The notes: generated by a model from the sequence alone, not told the origin. Counted from the stretch's first letter, positions 24,230 to 36,537 are shown. The stretch: DNA of 64,000 nt from Oenanthe sinensis (GCA_028671895.1 CM053813.1:42441501-42505500); one strand, 5' to 3'. A program made the numbers and translations.

Positions 24230-25150
24230 TGATTCTTTGTTATTCGGAAAGCTCTTTCGTTTCACTACAACTTTCATTCATAATCTTCAGATTATATTTT
24301 GAACTGTTCTTGATAACATAAAACATAAAATATATTCAGATCTCGTTTTTCAGTTTGAAAATTCATGCAACAAACGTTTTATTTGAAAATTCGTGTTTTA
24401 AATTTTTCGAAAAATTTCGTTTAGAGGGTCATAAAGATCAAAATACAATACATATATGGTCAGAATTTGAATCATGGATGCGTTCAAAGTTTAAGACGTG
24501 ATGTTTTTGATTGGGTGCTAAAATTTGAATATGAATTCTTACTTTACAGGATTGAGGTAAGTTTTCTGATCGATTTTTCTAGTATTTTCAAAACTATGTG
24601 CAATACGTCTATATTTAATTATAAAAAATTGGGTTAAATAATTATATTTTGAAGTGACGTGCATTATTATATATGTGTATTGTATAAATAATAATTTTGG
24701 AACTCTGATTTATATCATGGTTTGTAAAAATTTAGGACTGAATCACTGGATTATATTGATAGTTTTGTGAAAATTGAGGACCATTGCCACCGGGTTGTAG
24801 TGATCGTAGTATAAATTGTGGTTGACAAGTTATTATCATGTATGTAGTTGTCGTATCGTATCGAATACAAATCAAAAAGTGTATTGGAAGTTATGTATAT
24901 AGTTATTGTAGCAAAAAATATGTTTTGTTATAAGTATACTTGTCATTTGACCTGACTAGTTGAATTGATTGGTTACTCACTGGACTGTGTAGCTCATTCT
25001 CTTAATTTTCAGGTTTGGCATAAAAGTAAGCTAGAGTGCATTGAATTTCGAGAATCTTGTGAATAGATTAGATTGACATTTGACATTCGAGATATTTATA
25101 TTTTAAATTTAATCAATTGTATATTTATAAAATTGTATTTGAGGTTTTGA
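24230..25150 (+). mobile_element. Degenerate relative of the 19500-20727 LTR-like element
   Basis: Segments line up in order with the intact element: GATCGATTTTTCTAGTATTT, AATTATATTTTGAAGTGACG, then CACCGGGTTGTAGTG and TTGGTTACTCACTGGACTGT. Both termini are worn away. No coding. Confidence 0.6.
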
Positions 25151-26600
25151 GTCAAGATGTATAGAATATTTTTTGTTGCATTTCTATTTGTGTTTGTCAT
25201 TATTGGTTTCACATTTTGTAAGATAATAATCTGAAAATGTGATAGCTGCTACAGTTTCATCCATAGATAATTTGAAGTACATATTCAAAAAGGTTAGGAA
25301 TTTTAAGGTTTCATTCACAAAAATTTATTATCTAACCAAAAGGTATACTTAATCAATTTCATGGATCGTAATCTAAAATATAACTATCATAAGAAAGAGA
25401 TTCTTCCAGAAATTTAAACAATAAATCCTTTATATCAGAAAAATAACACCTTTTAAAAAATATATTACATAAACGCGACAAGTGTACACCATAATTATGT
25501 TTCCATTCATCTTCCATCATTTAGTAAGTCTCTGTTCAAGCAAATCTGAACAAATCAATAAAGACAAATCATTCGATGAAAGTAACCGAAATATAAGACT
25601 AAATATAGTATAGGATTATGTAATTAAAAGTGTATATAGTATAAAATTTTCAATTCACAATAAATGACACCTAATATGACACAAAATCATTATCAAATGG
25701 CATATAACAACCACCATATATGATCAAACAGCACAAAAAAGGGCAGCCCTCGTATAAGTACAGAAAAATCATCACATATGTAAAATCCCTCATATTTATT
25801 TTAGCTATTTAATTTATCCAATAATAATATTTGTGTTGTAAATTAGATTTATCTTATAACTTCCTTTTATAATTTAGAAAAAAATAGATAATATCAATGT
25901 CAGCTCCATATTTTATTTTTGTAACCAAATCAAATACTAAGAGTCGTGTTATCAACATAGGTATATATTTATCTCCTATAATTATGGATTTAGTTGAAAT
26001 CTATAATTATATATATCAACTTCAACAAATCGTTTGATTGTATCTCTAAAAAGACTGAATTAATCAGTGATATAATCTGTTTTGTGTTTGTTTGACTCAA
26101 TTGTTTTTGTAGATGGCATATGACTTTTCATTATTGAATTAATTCTCCTTCAAAAAATTTAATATTTATTTATTATGAAGGTTATGTTAATAATTAATGT
26201 TTTGCATATATAATGATCACTTAGCATAATTCTGGGTATTAAATGTAGTGTTAAATATGTGTGTGAAGTTTGACATGTATTATTAAATCAGCTCAAATTT
26301 GTTAGTATGTATTTATTTATTTACACGCATGTTAATGATAACATATTGTGATTAAAATATATATTACATCAAATGATTTTCTAACTGAGCTAATTTATCT
26401 GTACTTGAAAACTTAGTAAAATGCATACTTCATGCTTGACTGTTCCAATTGCTTTGCATTGATTAATTATAATATTTTTTAGTATACATGTTTATATGTG
26501 ATTATGCTGGATCGATTAAAAAGCTTTCGATAATAAATTTTATGAAAGATGTGGGCAGTGAGCTATATTGGTATCATATTAGAATGCTTCGCAGATCTAT
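25151..26600. other. Intergenic, nothing recognised
   Basis: AT-rich DNA with no long reading frame, no clear terminal repeats and no protein similarity that I can see. Confidence 0.6.
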
Positions 26601-27850
26601 TTGATTGATTTTTTCTTTAATTAAATTTTTTTATAGATTTGATAACTGAAGTAGTATTGTTGCGGTCCTTGTTAGCAAAGTTTTGTTATATCTGCCTTAA
26701 ATTTTGTAGCCAACTCGAGGTACGAATTTCTCTGATTCCCTTCTCTCAATTTAAAATTATGATTATTGGTAGGAATTTCTAACTCTTTTCTTTATTTTAA
26801 ATTATAATTATCTATAAGAATTTCTAATTTCTTTTCTCAGGTTTAAATTATAAATATTAGTACAAATTTTATATTCATTTCTCTCCTTTAAATATTGTTC
26901 ACTCGTTATATTTATTGTCGAGCTATTTTTATAAAATTGTGACCTCATCGTACTCTATGTATACTTATTAGTATGCATTCTCAGTTTTGTTTCGATGTCA
27001 CTATTTTTGGAAGTATTGTTACCTTGATTCTTTTATGTTTGTTACCTTGATCGTCATTTTGTATTTTCTTCTCGTGGATTATCGGAGAAGGATTCTCGGT
27101 ATTGTAGGAATGTTTTGTGCATTTTATGTGTTTTCTTCCTGTGGATTATCGAGGAAAAATTCTCTATTTTGTATTTCACTTTGTGCAAGTATATGATTGT
27201 ATATGAGACTCTTATGGATACCCACCTTATTTGTTATTCAACCATATATTCTATTTTATTTTGTTCTGTTCTGTTCACATTATATTGATAGTGCACTTAT
27301 TATTGTGATTTTCTCTTTGTTGGCTAATTTCTTCCACTTTATTCTAATATTTGAATTGTATACTCTGTGTTGGTAATATACAATTCACTCAGTTATTTAA
27401 AACTTCGTGTTTTTTCAAAATTATATTAGTATTCTGTCCATAGGTATTCAGGGGCTAAGCGGGAAGTGTGATGAGTGCTATACAGACCTTAGTTTCAGTT
27501 TGTCTAGATCATTATGAGGACTTGTTCTAGTTGATTTTTGACTTCTCAGTATTTGTATTTCAGAAATTTAGACATTTACATTTATATTTAACAGGATTAT
27601 CGGTCGTTTTCTTATTGCAGTGTATTAATATTTAGATTTGTTTTTTATTATTCCGCTATTGGATAATAGTCCGAAAAGTCGGGTTGTTACAACATATGTT
27701 AGTGATATTCGATATATTTGTAATTTAAATCTTGGTTGTATTTGAAGTTTGGACCAGAATGACATATTTATTCACTTTATCAATAACATAATATTTTACC
27801 ACACATCTAGTTGTGTTTATCCGAAAAGAACGGGTTGTTACAATACTTTC
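26601..27850 (+). mobile_element. Probable LTR remnant(s) ending in GGGTTGTTACA
   Basis: Two successive ends of the type CGAAAAGTCGGGTTGTTACA (27672-27691) and CGAAAAGAACGGGTTGTTAC (27821-27841) resemble the 3' end of the 19500-20727 LTR. Upstream sequence has repeated TCGTGGATTATCGGAGAAxx phrases (27070-27155) and AATTTCTAACTC phrases. The left border is not identified. Confidence 0.4.
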
Positions 27851-28057
27851 ATTTTATATTTAAAAAATATAAATTATAAATTTTTTAGTTAAAATTTATT
27901 TAAAAAGTCACTTTAAATAAAATTAATCAAACATCTAAATTTAACTTAAAATAAAAATATTACTTTTAACTAAAAATAAATAAATTATTGTTAAAATAAT
28001 ATAAGATTCTGATAAATCAGTATCCTAATGTCTTGAGTTTTTAGAGAACTGGTAACT

Positions 28058-28249
28058 TCAGTGAGCATGTATTTCAAGTTCAATTTTATACCACCCTCGT
28101 AAACGAGCTTTTGACTGAGAACCCTCTTTGAAGAGCACAGTACGATGAGATGGTTCACTAATAGGCCAAGGGAGAAGTAATTGCCGTTTATCATTATGAT
28201 AGGTGTCAAGTGGAAGTGCTCCACCGGAAATTCCCTCTGCCCCTACCAT
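28058..28249 (-). pseudogene. Unrecognised coding-like fragment
   Basis: The minus strand reads a 63-residue open stretch with protein-like composition (GISGGALPLDTYHNDKRQLL, then LPWPISEPSHRTVLFKEGSQ and RGWYKIELEIHAH). It looks like a fragment of a conserved protein rather than random AT-rich DNA, but I cannot name the family. No splice-linked neighbours were found. It sits just upstream of the MITE and LRR duplicate. Confidence 0.25.
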
Positions 28250-28298
28250 TTTTTTTATTAAATATTTTTCCCTCTTTTTTTTATATCATTCCTTATTA

Positions 28299-28569
28299 CT
28301 CCCTCTATCTCACAATAGTAGTCTCTTTTGGGAGATTGTTTTCCCATAATACATGTCCATTTATAACTTTCAATGTAAATATTCCAAAATTACCCTTCTT
28401 AAAAATTGTATAACAATTAATGAGGGGTGAGTAAGAGTTTAAAATAACTTATATTCTTATGAAATTCATGTATTTATGATGGGTATAAGTGGAAATGTAT
28501 CATTGAATTAATGTTTTCATAATAAGCCTAAAAATTTGAAATAAGACTACTATTATGGGAAAGAGGGAA
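28299..28569. mobile_element. Stowaway-like MITE
   Basis: The ends CTCCCTCTATCTCACAATAG and inverse (TATTATGGGAAAGAGGGAAT) pair over about 30 nt including ATAGTAGTCT. TA flanks both sides. It lies exactly at the left edge of the duplicated LRR block. Confidence 0.75.
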
Positions 28570-28570
28570 T

Positions 28571-29290
28571 ATCAAGTAATTATAAATTAATACACGTTTA
28601 TTACTTTTTTTTTGTGTTGTAAAGTTCTTCAAAAACATGTTGATAACTTTGTAGGTTAAATTCCCAAACTTGGAAATTCTCAATCTGGAGAGTTGTGAGA
28701 AGATTAACTTGGAAGGCATGGAGTTGGGCGGAGATGGTTCTACTTGCCCACTAAAGAGTTTATATATTTGCAGTGATAACCAGATGCAACTGTGGACTCT
28801 CTTCTCTTTTCACGTGCTCTGTCTTCAGAAATCTCCAACAACTCAAAACATTAAGGGTATTCAACTGCAGATTGTTGGTAGACATTGTTAAGGATGGAAA
28901 GGGGTTGAAACTTCTGACACAAATGACAAGGGTATCATACACTCTCAATTCTCATCGGTTACTATTATAAATCTGCCAAACCTCAAAAGTTTCAGTCTCA
29001 CCGTAAACTGTGCCTTCAATATGCCCAAGTTAAAAAATTTATATTTGAGTGGGTGTTCGCAGCCAGAGAATTTTACTTGCTTGAAAACAATCACAGGATC
29101 AGTATCTATTTATACTGAGGAGCACGAAGGGAAAGCAGTTACAGACCTAAACGACTTCATAATACAAAATCGGAAAAGAATTAATTTAATAAAAGTTCTA
29201 GAGAATCAAGTTCGTAATCAAGAACTAGAAACAGAATCAGGAATTGTTGAAGAACAACTTAGCTTCAGGAAGGATAATGATCGACCATAA
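28571..29290 (+). pseudogene. Degenerate copy of the NLR 3' LRR exon
   Basis: It matches 44288-47960. It begins with the intron end (...AACTTTGTAG) and FPNLEILNLESCEKINLEGM, jumps at about 28787 straight to CGLSSLFTCSVFRNLQQLKT, then continues to FIIQNRKRINLIKVLENQVR and the stop. The nine-fold 88-aa LRR expansion is missing. The join GATGCAACTGTGG has a few bases of homology (CAACT) and puts the two halves out of frame. A lost G near 28898 (AAAGGGG versus AAAGGGGG) shifts the frame again. The tail lacks the Glu/Val expansion of the large gene and reads on about 20 residues further. No NB-ARC part is present, so it cannot act as a receptor. Confidence 0.85.
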
Positions 29291-29342
29291 CAGATCAATC
29301 CAGAACCTTTCTGGATTACTCAAGACCAAACTGATGAATAGA

Positions 29343-29871
29343 TTGGTGTTGGAATAAAAAGAGATTTGATGGCTACAATATATTGAAAATCGTATTGCAC
29401 ATCCGTTCCCTAAGATTTACTCAACACTCTCACACAAATGTACTCTTAGGTGAGATTTTGGAGCCTATACAAACTTTTGTCCAAAATCAAATGAAAGAAA
29501 GCTAATATATTTTATCAATGATGTTTTTCCTCCATAAAATCCATTATCTCTCTCCATCTCTCTCAAAGAAGAAGATGAAATATAACTCCTCTAAAATAAT
29601 AATGGATCATCAATATCAATAACTAAAATTAATTAATAAATATAACATATATATCTTCTAATGTATATATATAATATATTATACTTTAATAAAACTCATA
29701 AATATATAATATATATCATATAATCAATATTATTCAAAAATCTAAGTGTGGAATAATATATGCCAATATATGAAATAAGGCAGAAACAATTATAATATAA
29801 CTCATATAATGAGAAAAATAATCATGTAATATAACAAATATTTACTTTGAAATATCATTACACCAAAAACT
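29343..29871. mobile_element. Insertion absent from the duplicate at 48015
   Basis: The large gene's flank reads GATGAATAGACTTGTACATT. Here about 530 bp lie between GATGAATAGA and CTTGTACATT. The insert is AT-rich, starts TTGGTGTTGGAATAAAAAG and has no coding. Its class is unclear. Confidence 0.5.
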
Positions 29872-29947
29872 TGTACATTTCTCCTTAACATTAACAACCA
29901 TATTCCTCAAAATGTGAACAGCAGAGGTGTAAAATTACCATCACTTA

Positions 29948-30703
29948 GGCTTTGTTTGGATATAGGTTGGGGAGGGAATGGTTGTGTTAGGTCGGTAAGG
30001 GACGGGTTGAGTTAGTAAGGAATGAGTTAGGTTGAATCTTTACCTTATTTGTATATAGGGTTGAGTAAGAAGGGGTTCAACCCTTACCTTGTTTGGATGG
30101 AAGGTTGAAATCAAGTTTGGTTAAACAATATTTAATATATAGAATATGTTTTTAAATTTAAAATTTTAAAAATAAAAAATTAAAGTTTTAACAAAATTTA
30201 GAAAAAATAAATTTTACATTATTTATATTTGACTATCTTTTTAATCTTCAATATAATAAAATATTAAAAAAAATTATTTATTATTATTAAATTGTACTCA
30301 ATATTAAGCTAAGAATAATATTTTAGTAATTAAAAATATATATTAACAATAGCACAACCAGATTTAATTCATAAATAATAAAAACAATAGCACGTACACA
30401 TATTTCACAAAAAAAATAAAAAAATTAGCACGTACAAGTAGTCAACATAATCAACTGAGCGCGTGAGAATGAAAATGTGGGGAGAGTGAAATCGCGGGGA
30501 GTAGAGCAGAGCATTTTTAACACCGAGTGTTGGAAATATCATCCAAACTAATCATTACTCAACCCTTAACTAATGTATTGAAATCCAACCCTCCAATTTT
30601 AAAAATCTATCCAAACAAGGATTTGACAGAACCAACCCGACCTTTCCCCGACCCAGCCCTCCCCAACCCCAAACCCAAACCCAAACCCAAACCAAATACA
30701 GCC
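29948..30703. mobile_element. Tourist/PIF-Harbinger-like MITE
   Basis: Inverted ends GGCTTTGTTTGGATA and GGCTGTATTTGGTTT (on the minus strand), with TTA on both sides (29945-29947, 30704-30706). The paralogous flank at 48092 lacks it. The CCCAAA run near its right end belongs to the terminal repeat. No transposase. Confidence 0.7.
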
Positions 30704-30973
30704 TTAGCCTAGTGAATTTTATGGTTAATCAATAATCATTAGCTAATTGTTAAGTATATTTCTGTTTCTTACATGGGTAAATCTTTTAATTTCAATATCA
30801 TGTCGATCTCTTAACATAATCGAATATTCTGTATTTAGGCTTGGACACTTGGCTTCTATCAACATGCTTCACTGCACCCCATGTAATGTGAGTTCATTTT
30901 GACCTTTTTTTACTGTAATTTGTTTAGTTTATTCAATAGTGATCGATTGTTTTGTGAAAATGACTGATGCTAT

Positions 30974-32002
30974 TGTTGGGAATAATTAAAAACTAAACAC
31001 AACAATGGGGCAGTTATATAAATAATTTAACAACAACAAGCAGATTAAACCAATAACAAAACAAAGCACGAAGGTAGAAACAAAATATATAAATCAGTAA
31101 CTGTAAAGACAAGAGAAAAGATAGAAATTTTAGCTCTAACAGAAACTTTTTCGCATACACTGATAGAGCCAATTGAACAGCTGAGTCGCCAAGCCTTGCA
31201 AGAAGTTTTGACTGTTCTTGAAGAGATTATTGACCCACTACGCCGTGTTGGGTTGCAGCAATACCACTTCCAGGATAAAACAGCACAGAGTACTTCGTCC
31301 ACAGATACGTAGCACTCAACAGCGTCTTGCACCTCAGTTCGCCCAGAAAACCTATGTGCAAACTGTATGACTATATGAGTAGGAGATACAAAGTATGGCT
31401 GCTAGGGTTTTCTCAGACTTGTGTTCAAAATTCGTCTCTTCTATCTCCAATATTTTTTCTGTATATATAATACAATAAAACGTAACAGCAGATAAAATAT
31501 TAATTAAAATAATTATCTTGACTTAAAATGCCTTTAATAGAATATATTTCAGAATCAGCAAAATAACAGTCATCAGAGTTTAGCTAAAGCCCATCAGAGT
31601 TTATAAACTCTGACCACCTTCATCAGAGTTTATCTGCTAAACTCTGACCAGTAGAACCATCAGAGTTTATCTGTAAACTCTGACCATCAGAATTCCCATC
31701 AGTGTTTATAAAGTTCCATCAGAGTTTATCCGTTAAACTCTGACCCAGCCTTCCATCAGAGTTTACTGTTAAACTCTGATGAGCTGATCCATCAGAGTTT
31801 AATAAACTCTGACTTATTTTTAACCCATTTCAAGCAAGCAACTTCTACTTAAATTTATCTATGGATTACACTAAAAAAATGTCTTAGATCCAAACATGAA
31901 AGTTTAAGTCCTCGTAGTAAGGAACAACTTCCATTAGTTAGTTTCCAGAAATTACATCAAGAACATATATAAAATATGTCTTAAACTTTCCATTTTCTAA
32001 CA
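30974..32002 (-). mobile_element. Copia (SIRE-like) solo LTR with empty-site support
   Basis: On the minus strand it starts TGTTAGAAAATGG and ends AATTATTCCCAACA. The flanks are GCTAT (30969-30973) and GCCAT (32003-32007), a 5-bp target duplication with one mismatch. The paralogous site at 48355-48359 is unoccupied (GATGCTATCTTGTC). It carries the palindromic array at 31557-31805, a TATA region near 31460 and the CCCTAGCAGCCA phrase shared with the LTR at 20987. No internal retrotransposon sequence remains. Confidence 0.75.
31557..31805. repeat. Array of small palindromes CATCAGAGTTTA...TAAACTCTGAC
   Basis: About seven units, each a CATCAGAGTTTA arm, a 2-8 nt loop (often TCTG or GC) and the inverse arm TAAACTCTGA, separated by variable 8-15 nt spacers. 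A few units are half or mutated (CATCAGTGTTTATAAAG). It lies within the solo LTR, in what would be its U3 region. Confidence 0.8.
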
Positions 32003-32640
32003 GCCATCTTGTCTTCTTCCAAGCATTGCATGATCATTTGCTTTAATAGAGAAATAGACTTCTTAGATTGTTGGTTTCATTTCGAGTCATGCTGTAAGGC
32101 TTAAGGACAATTGAACTTGTCTCTATGCTTACAGACTTAAAGTTATCATCTTGTATCAACTGATTTCATATGAGCTATGCTATTATTTTCATCGCTAATA
32201 ATTCACTCTTAGATATTGGTGCTAATTTTTCGATATGGGAAAGAAACTGGATGCACATAATTTTCTCCCATAATAGCATTGATCCTACAAAAACCTATTC
32301 CATGGCCTCATCTTTATTTATATGCTGAACTTTATTAGAGGATTAAATAGCACACTTGCATGCTCAACATTTTCTCCCATAATGTTTATTGAAAACAGAA
32401 TTTAGCTTCATAATTGGTCATGTCAAGCTTTTGATATGTATATGCCAAGTTCCATGTAAAATTACTGTGATTGATTTGACTTTAATTCTTCTCCTTCTTC
32501 TTCTTTTTTATTTTGTGGTAGTTTTCTTGGTTTTTATTTACAACAGAATTTGATAGAAGCCATTTTTCTAAAGTAATAAGAAACTGCTTTTCTATAGAAT
32601 TTTCTAGTAAAGAATATTGTTACACAAGAACAAGATCTTA

Positions 32641-32937
32641 TGTTGTGTTTGGTTGGGGTGAATAAATGGAATGAGATTTGAATTATATTTGGGTAAATTT
32701 TTAAAAATTTCATTCATTCACCTATTCGATTCCTAACAACTTAAATTAGAATTCAAATCTCTCTATATGAGATAAAATGCTCCATTCTCCCTCATATATA
32801 TTTTTTCCCTAATTCTTATCAAAGAAATTTTGTACTCACCAATTTTTTTTCAAATCTTCCATCCTATCTCCATAAATTTTCCTTATTTTCACTCATTCCA
32901 TTCCATTCTATTCCAATCTTCTCAACCAAACACAACA
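32641..32937. mobile_element. Tourist-like MITE, upstream copy
   Basis: The ends TGTTGTGTTTGGTTGGGG and inverse (CAACCAAACACAACA) are flanked by TTA (32638-32640, 32938-32940). The same element is at the matching place in the other duplicate (48999-49318), so it predates the duplication. Confidence 0.7.
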
Positions 32938-33918
32938 TTATAGTACTCAATTAAAGTATCATGCTGCAAGAAAGGAATATACTATTTAGATTTTAGAGTA
33001 AAAAGCAACATGTGTACCTGGACTTTAACTCTAATGCAATGTGTGTACCACAATTTCAATAAATATGAAATGTGTATCCGAAGTTCACATTAACATGCAA
33101 ATTGTGCTCTGCCGTTGCTTTACAACTAACGTCGTTAAAGCACGAGATTGTGCGGCACTCACTAGCAACGATAAACAATATAAATATTAGTCAACGCAAG
33201 TATAATCGGTACATGACATATGATACTCAAGATATATAGAAAAACTGAATATTGTGACTTGTGAGTCATATACAAAATTTGTGTTTTCAGTACTTAAACT
33301 TGAATAATAAAAATCGAAATGAATGGAGAAAAGAGATTCTTATATATAAATATTTGTTTATTCAATTAAATAAATTTCTTCGTTTTAATAAAGATATATA
33401 TATTTTACGTTAGTACACATGTTGCGGTGATAAGGAAAGACTAGGTACACCATTTATCTTTTTTAAAATTCTGGTACACACATTACTCTAAAACAAAACT
33501 TAAGATACATTGTGTGCATTTTACTCTATTATCTACCGCCTCTGTAGCAAATGAATTATGTACTCTAACTATATAACTTGTTCTTTTTATTTTCTTGTTA
33601 ATTTGTAGCTGACACTAATTCATCTTATTTTTCTTGCATTTTTGCTAGGAAAATCATTAATCAATCTTTTAAAATTAGAATTTGCTAGTATTTCCTTCTC
33701 GATTGATAACATAGTGAATCCATTCAACCGTTCTCGTGAAATAATAAAACATAGATACGACTTAATCAAGTTCAATTTTGAAAATAACCAGAATAGTTAA
33801 AATAATGATGAACTTGCTATCTATACATAAATGTTGTGTCCAACCAACTTATTATAGCGCTGGAAGTAAATTAATAATAATCTAGCCTTTGAGCTGATGT
33901 TTTTCACCGTATCATATA

Positions 33919-34166
33919 CTTTCTCCGTCTCCTTTTACATGTTTTGTTTATTTTTTATGGTCAAATTGACTGGTCTTTGACTATAAATTATATTTTTTTT
34001 ATAATTTTAAAAGTTAAAAAATACATATTAAAGTATATTATATATAGATTCTAATAATATAAAATTTTAATTTTATTATTTATATATTATTTTTAAATTA
34101 CAGTCAAAGATTAGTTAGTTTGACTGCAAAAAAACATTGGGGACAACTAATTGGTGACATAGAGAG
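33919..34166. mobile_element. Stowaway-like MITE
   Basis: Left end CTTTCTCCGTCTCCTTTTAC, right end inverse-type (TTGGTGACATAGAGAG), TA on both sides (33917-33918 and 34167-34168). Interior arms (GGTCAAATTGACTGGTCTTT and an inverse near 34095-34125) support the fold. Confidence 0.55.
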
Positions 34167-34176
34167 TAATATACAA

Positions 34177-34200
34177 GTTTATAACCCGTGCGAAGCACGG
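34177..34200 (-). repeat. Helitron-like hairpin end
   Basis: CCGTGCGAAGCACGG (34186-34200) is a perfect 6-bp hairpin. Read on the minus strand it is followed by GTTATAAACTTGTA, close to the hairpin-plus-CTAGT signature of plant Helitron 3' ends. The edges of the 14147-16938 element look similar. No helicase is seen. Confidence 0.35.
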
Positions 34201-34289
34201 TATAAATAATATTTAAATAAATTGATTTTTTACTTTTATTTTTATTGATATTTAATATAAAATTTTATAATATTAAGAATTAAGAATTT

Positions 34290-34410
34290 ATGTTGATATT
34301 ATATATTCTCTTATTTTATATAAATCTATTCTAATTAATATAAATATATTATAATTTGGACCCATGTTATAATAAATATATATTTGGGTATAAAAAGTAA
34401 ACTTTTAGAT

Positions 34411-34446
<36 letters not shown>

Positions 34447-34990
34447 GTTAGAACATCTGCAAGGGTAGAGACCCATTAGCTAAATTATCTATGTAACACA
34501 TATGTGACATATATGTGGCACTATTTAGAGGATATTTAAAATTTGACACACTCCAACCATGTTTTTCCTTAGTTAAAAATATAGATAATCATATTTGATC
34601 TTTTATATTTGTTGAACATTTAAAGTTTTTAGGTATAATCTTATATAACTACAATTATAAATAACTCCATTGGAGTACACACACTACCTCTTAGCTAAAA
34701 TTTTACATAAATATTATTACTAATCATTTTAGCTAACAACTTTAGATATTACCTTGGAGATACTCTTAGAGTCCGTAATATAATATGTAAAATTATATCT
34801 AATACATAGCTTTTAGGCCCGTAGAGCCCAATATTCTCTTATTTTATATGAATCTATTATATTTAATATAAATATATTATAATTTGGATCCGTTTTATAA
34901 TAAATATATAATTGGATCTAAAAAGTAAATTTTTAGATAATACATATATGTATATAGTTAGAGCACATATTATAGTAAGTAAAATTATAT
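34290..34990. repeat. Two ~170-bp direct repeats in AT-rich spacer
   Basis: The stretch ATTCTCTTATTTTATAT(A/G)AATCTATT ... AAAAAGTAAA(C/T)TTTTAGAT occurs at about 34302-34470 and again at 34830-34965. A (TA)n(TG)n microsatellite lies between them at 34411-34446. The remainder, to about 36500, contains no recognised gene. Confidence 0.65.
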
Positions 34991-36268
34991 CTAATATTTA
35001 GTTTTTAAGCCCGGTCCAATACCGATCTGTTCAATCAAAATTTTTAATTTTTCAATTATAATAATATAGCACAGATATCCTTCATAGCAGTTTTGGTTCT
35101 ATTTTGTTAACATTCGAGTTATGTAGTACGCTATTCGATTAAAAGAGGCAGTGTCAGACTTCCAAAATGTAATGCAATCAGCTCCACACTCGTAATGTAA
35201 AAGCTTGTTAGAACGCAACTTTGTTTGCTCGACTGGGGCATTGATTTTTCTGTCTTGAATATTAATTTTAAATCCATTAGCTAGTGCTTTTTGATTTTGG
35301 TAGGTACTTGTGTATCAATGATCCTACAAGAAGCTATTAGATGGCCTTATATTTTTAATGACAATGAATTTTATCACAAGTTCTGGTGACAATATTATAT
35401 ATGCTCCCAATTTTCTCCTATAGTACTCTATTACCAGAGGTATATTGAGGGGAACCTCCCCCAATTACCAGAAGTACGACCTTTCTAATTTTTGCATAAT
35501 AATAGTCATTGTTATATACTTATTACAGCCGTGATTCAACTTTTGCCGATTCTTTGATCATAATGATTAATGGTTTTTTTATACATGAAGTGTAATAGTT
35601 ATTACTTTTTCGGATTATTAATATAATATTTTAAAATAATATTTTCTGTAAATCTCAAAATTAACAAAAATCAAATGAAAAGTTGAAATAATGAACGGGA
35701 AATACAAATATTACTGTAGAAATAACATTTCTCATAATAAAAAGTGTTGATCCGGTCACTTTAAAGTAAATCTCTAAATGATACAAAGTAAATATTTTTT
35801 AAAATTTAAACGGAGCTCCACAAGTTACTGATGTTTTACAAGTATGATAAATCTTTTTTAATAATTATATTAAATCAAGTAATACAAAATTTTATAAATT
35901 GACATTGTTATTTTTAATAAGATTCCAGAATTAAATAGAGCACGATTGGCTAAACTAAGTAATAGAATTCTTATCTCCTATCTAATAGAATTTTTATCTC
36001 CTATCGTCCCAAACTGGTCCTCTGTAGTCCTCGGTTAAACATTATATTTAAGATCGGTGTAAATGTGGAATGCAATTAGCGCCTCAGTGCCAAACAAGTC
36101 TCGCTTTGGACGGACATTCATTGCTTCTCTAGTCTCTACAACGTGATACTGTATATATTATGATAAATAATACTTTTGTTTTTTATTTACAGAAGAATTT
36201 TGAATCTTCTGTTTTAAAGTGACCGAATAAACACTTTTCAAAACAAAGGGACCTTCTTTATCTTTTCT

Positions 36269-36470
36269 TTATTTTCCAAAACTTGTCAGTGTGTCTACAA
36301 TACATCTGCCTTTGATATTAGAAAAGGCATAAGCATTATGGAAGCTTAGAGACTCAACAATCCACGCAAAGTTAAAGAAGCCCTTGATATTAGACAAGGC
36401 ATAATAAGCATAATGGAGAGTGACCCCCATGCAGTCCCGCAGCACACGCATATCAATTATTCCATCACAT
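36269..36470. repeat. Short imperfect duplication upstream of the NLR fragment
   Basis: The phrase TTGATATTAGA(A/C)AAGGCATAA...GCAT(T/A)ATGGA occurs at about 36313 and 36384. The open minus-strand frame here has no recognisable protein. It may belong to the promoter of the adjacent NLR fragment. Confidence 0.35.
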
Positions 36471-36537
36471 TGGAGCATATTTAATGGAGGCATCACTTAG
36501 AGGTGTTTGGCAACTCATTCAACTACCTGCATTGCAT

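Larger units (their letters stand above)
30715..33627 (+). repeat. Duplicated 3' flank of the NLR, upstream copy
   Basis: It aligns with 48107-50007 (for example TTAGCTAATTGTTAAGTATA, CTTGGACACTTGGCTTCTAT, GTACTCTAACTATATA.CTTG). It differs mainly by the 1,029-bp solo LTR inserted at 30974. Beyond 33627 the two copies diverge. A much older, weaker resemblance appears at 35314-35420 (AATGATCCTACAAGAAGCTA), suggesting a third, ancient copy. Confidence 0.85.

Noticed and set aside
30664..30696. CCCAAA tandem run resembling an interstitial telomere
   Set aside because: The plant telomere repeat is CCCTAAA; this run is the inverted terminus of the TTA-flanked MITE.
31045..31332. 95-codon minus-strand frame
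   Set aside because: Inside the solo LTR; LTRs are non-coding and no similarity is seen.
31557..31805. CRISPR-like repeat-spacer pattern
   Set aside because: Repeats are palindromic with irregular spacers, lie in an LTR of a plant genome, and no cas genes are present.
36269..36496. 75-codon minus-strand frame upstream of the NLR fragment
   Set aside because: Made largely of a short duplicated phrase; no recognisable domain.
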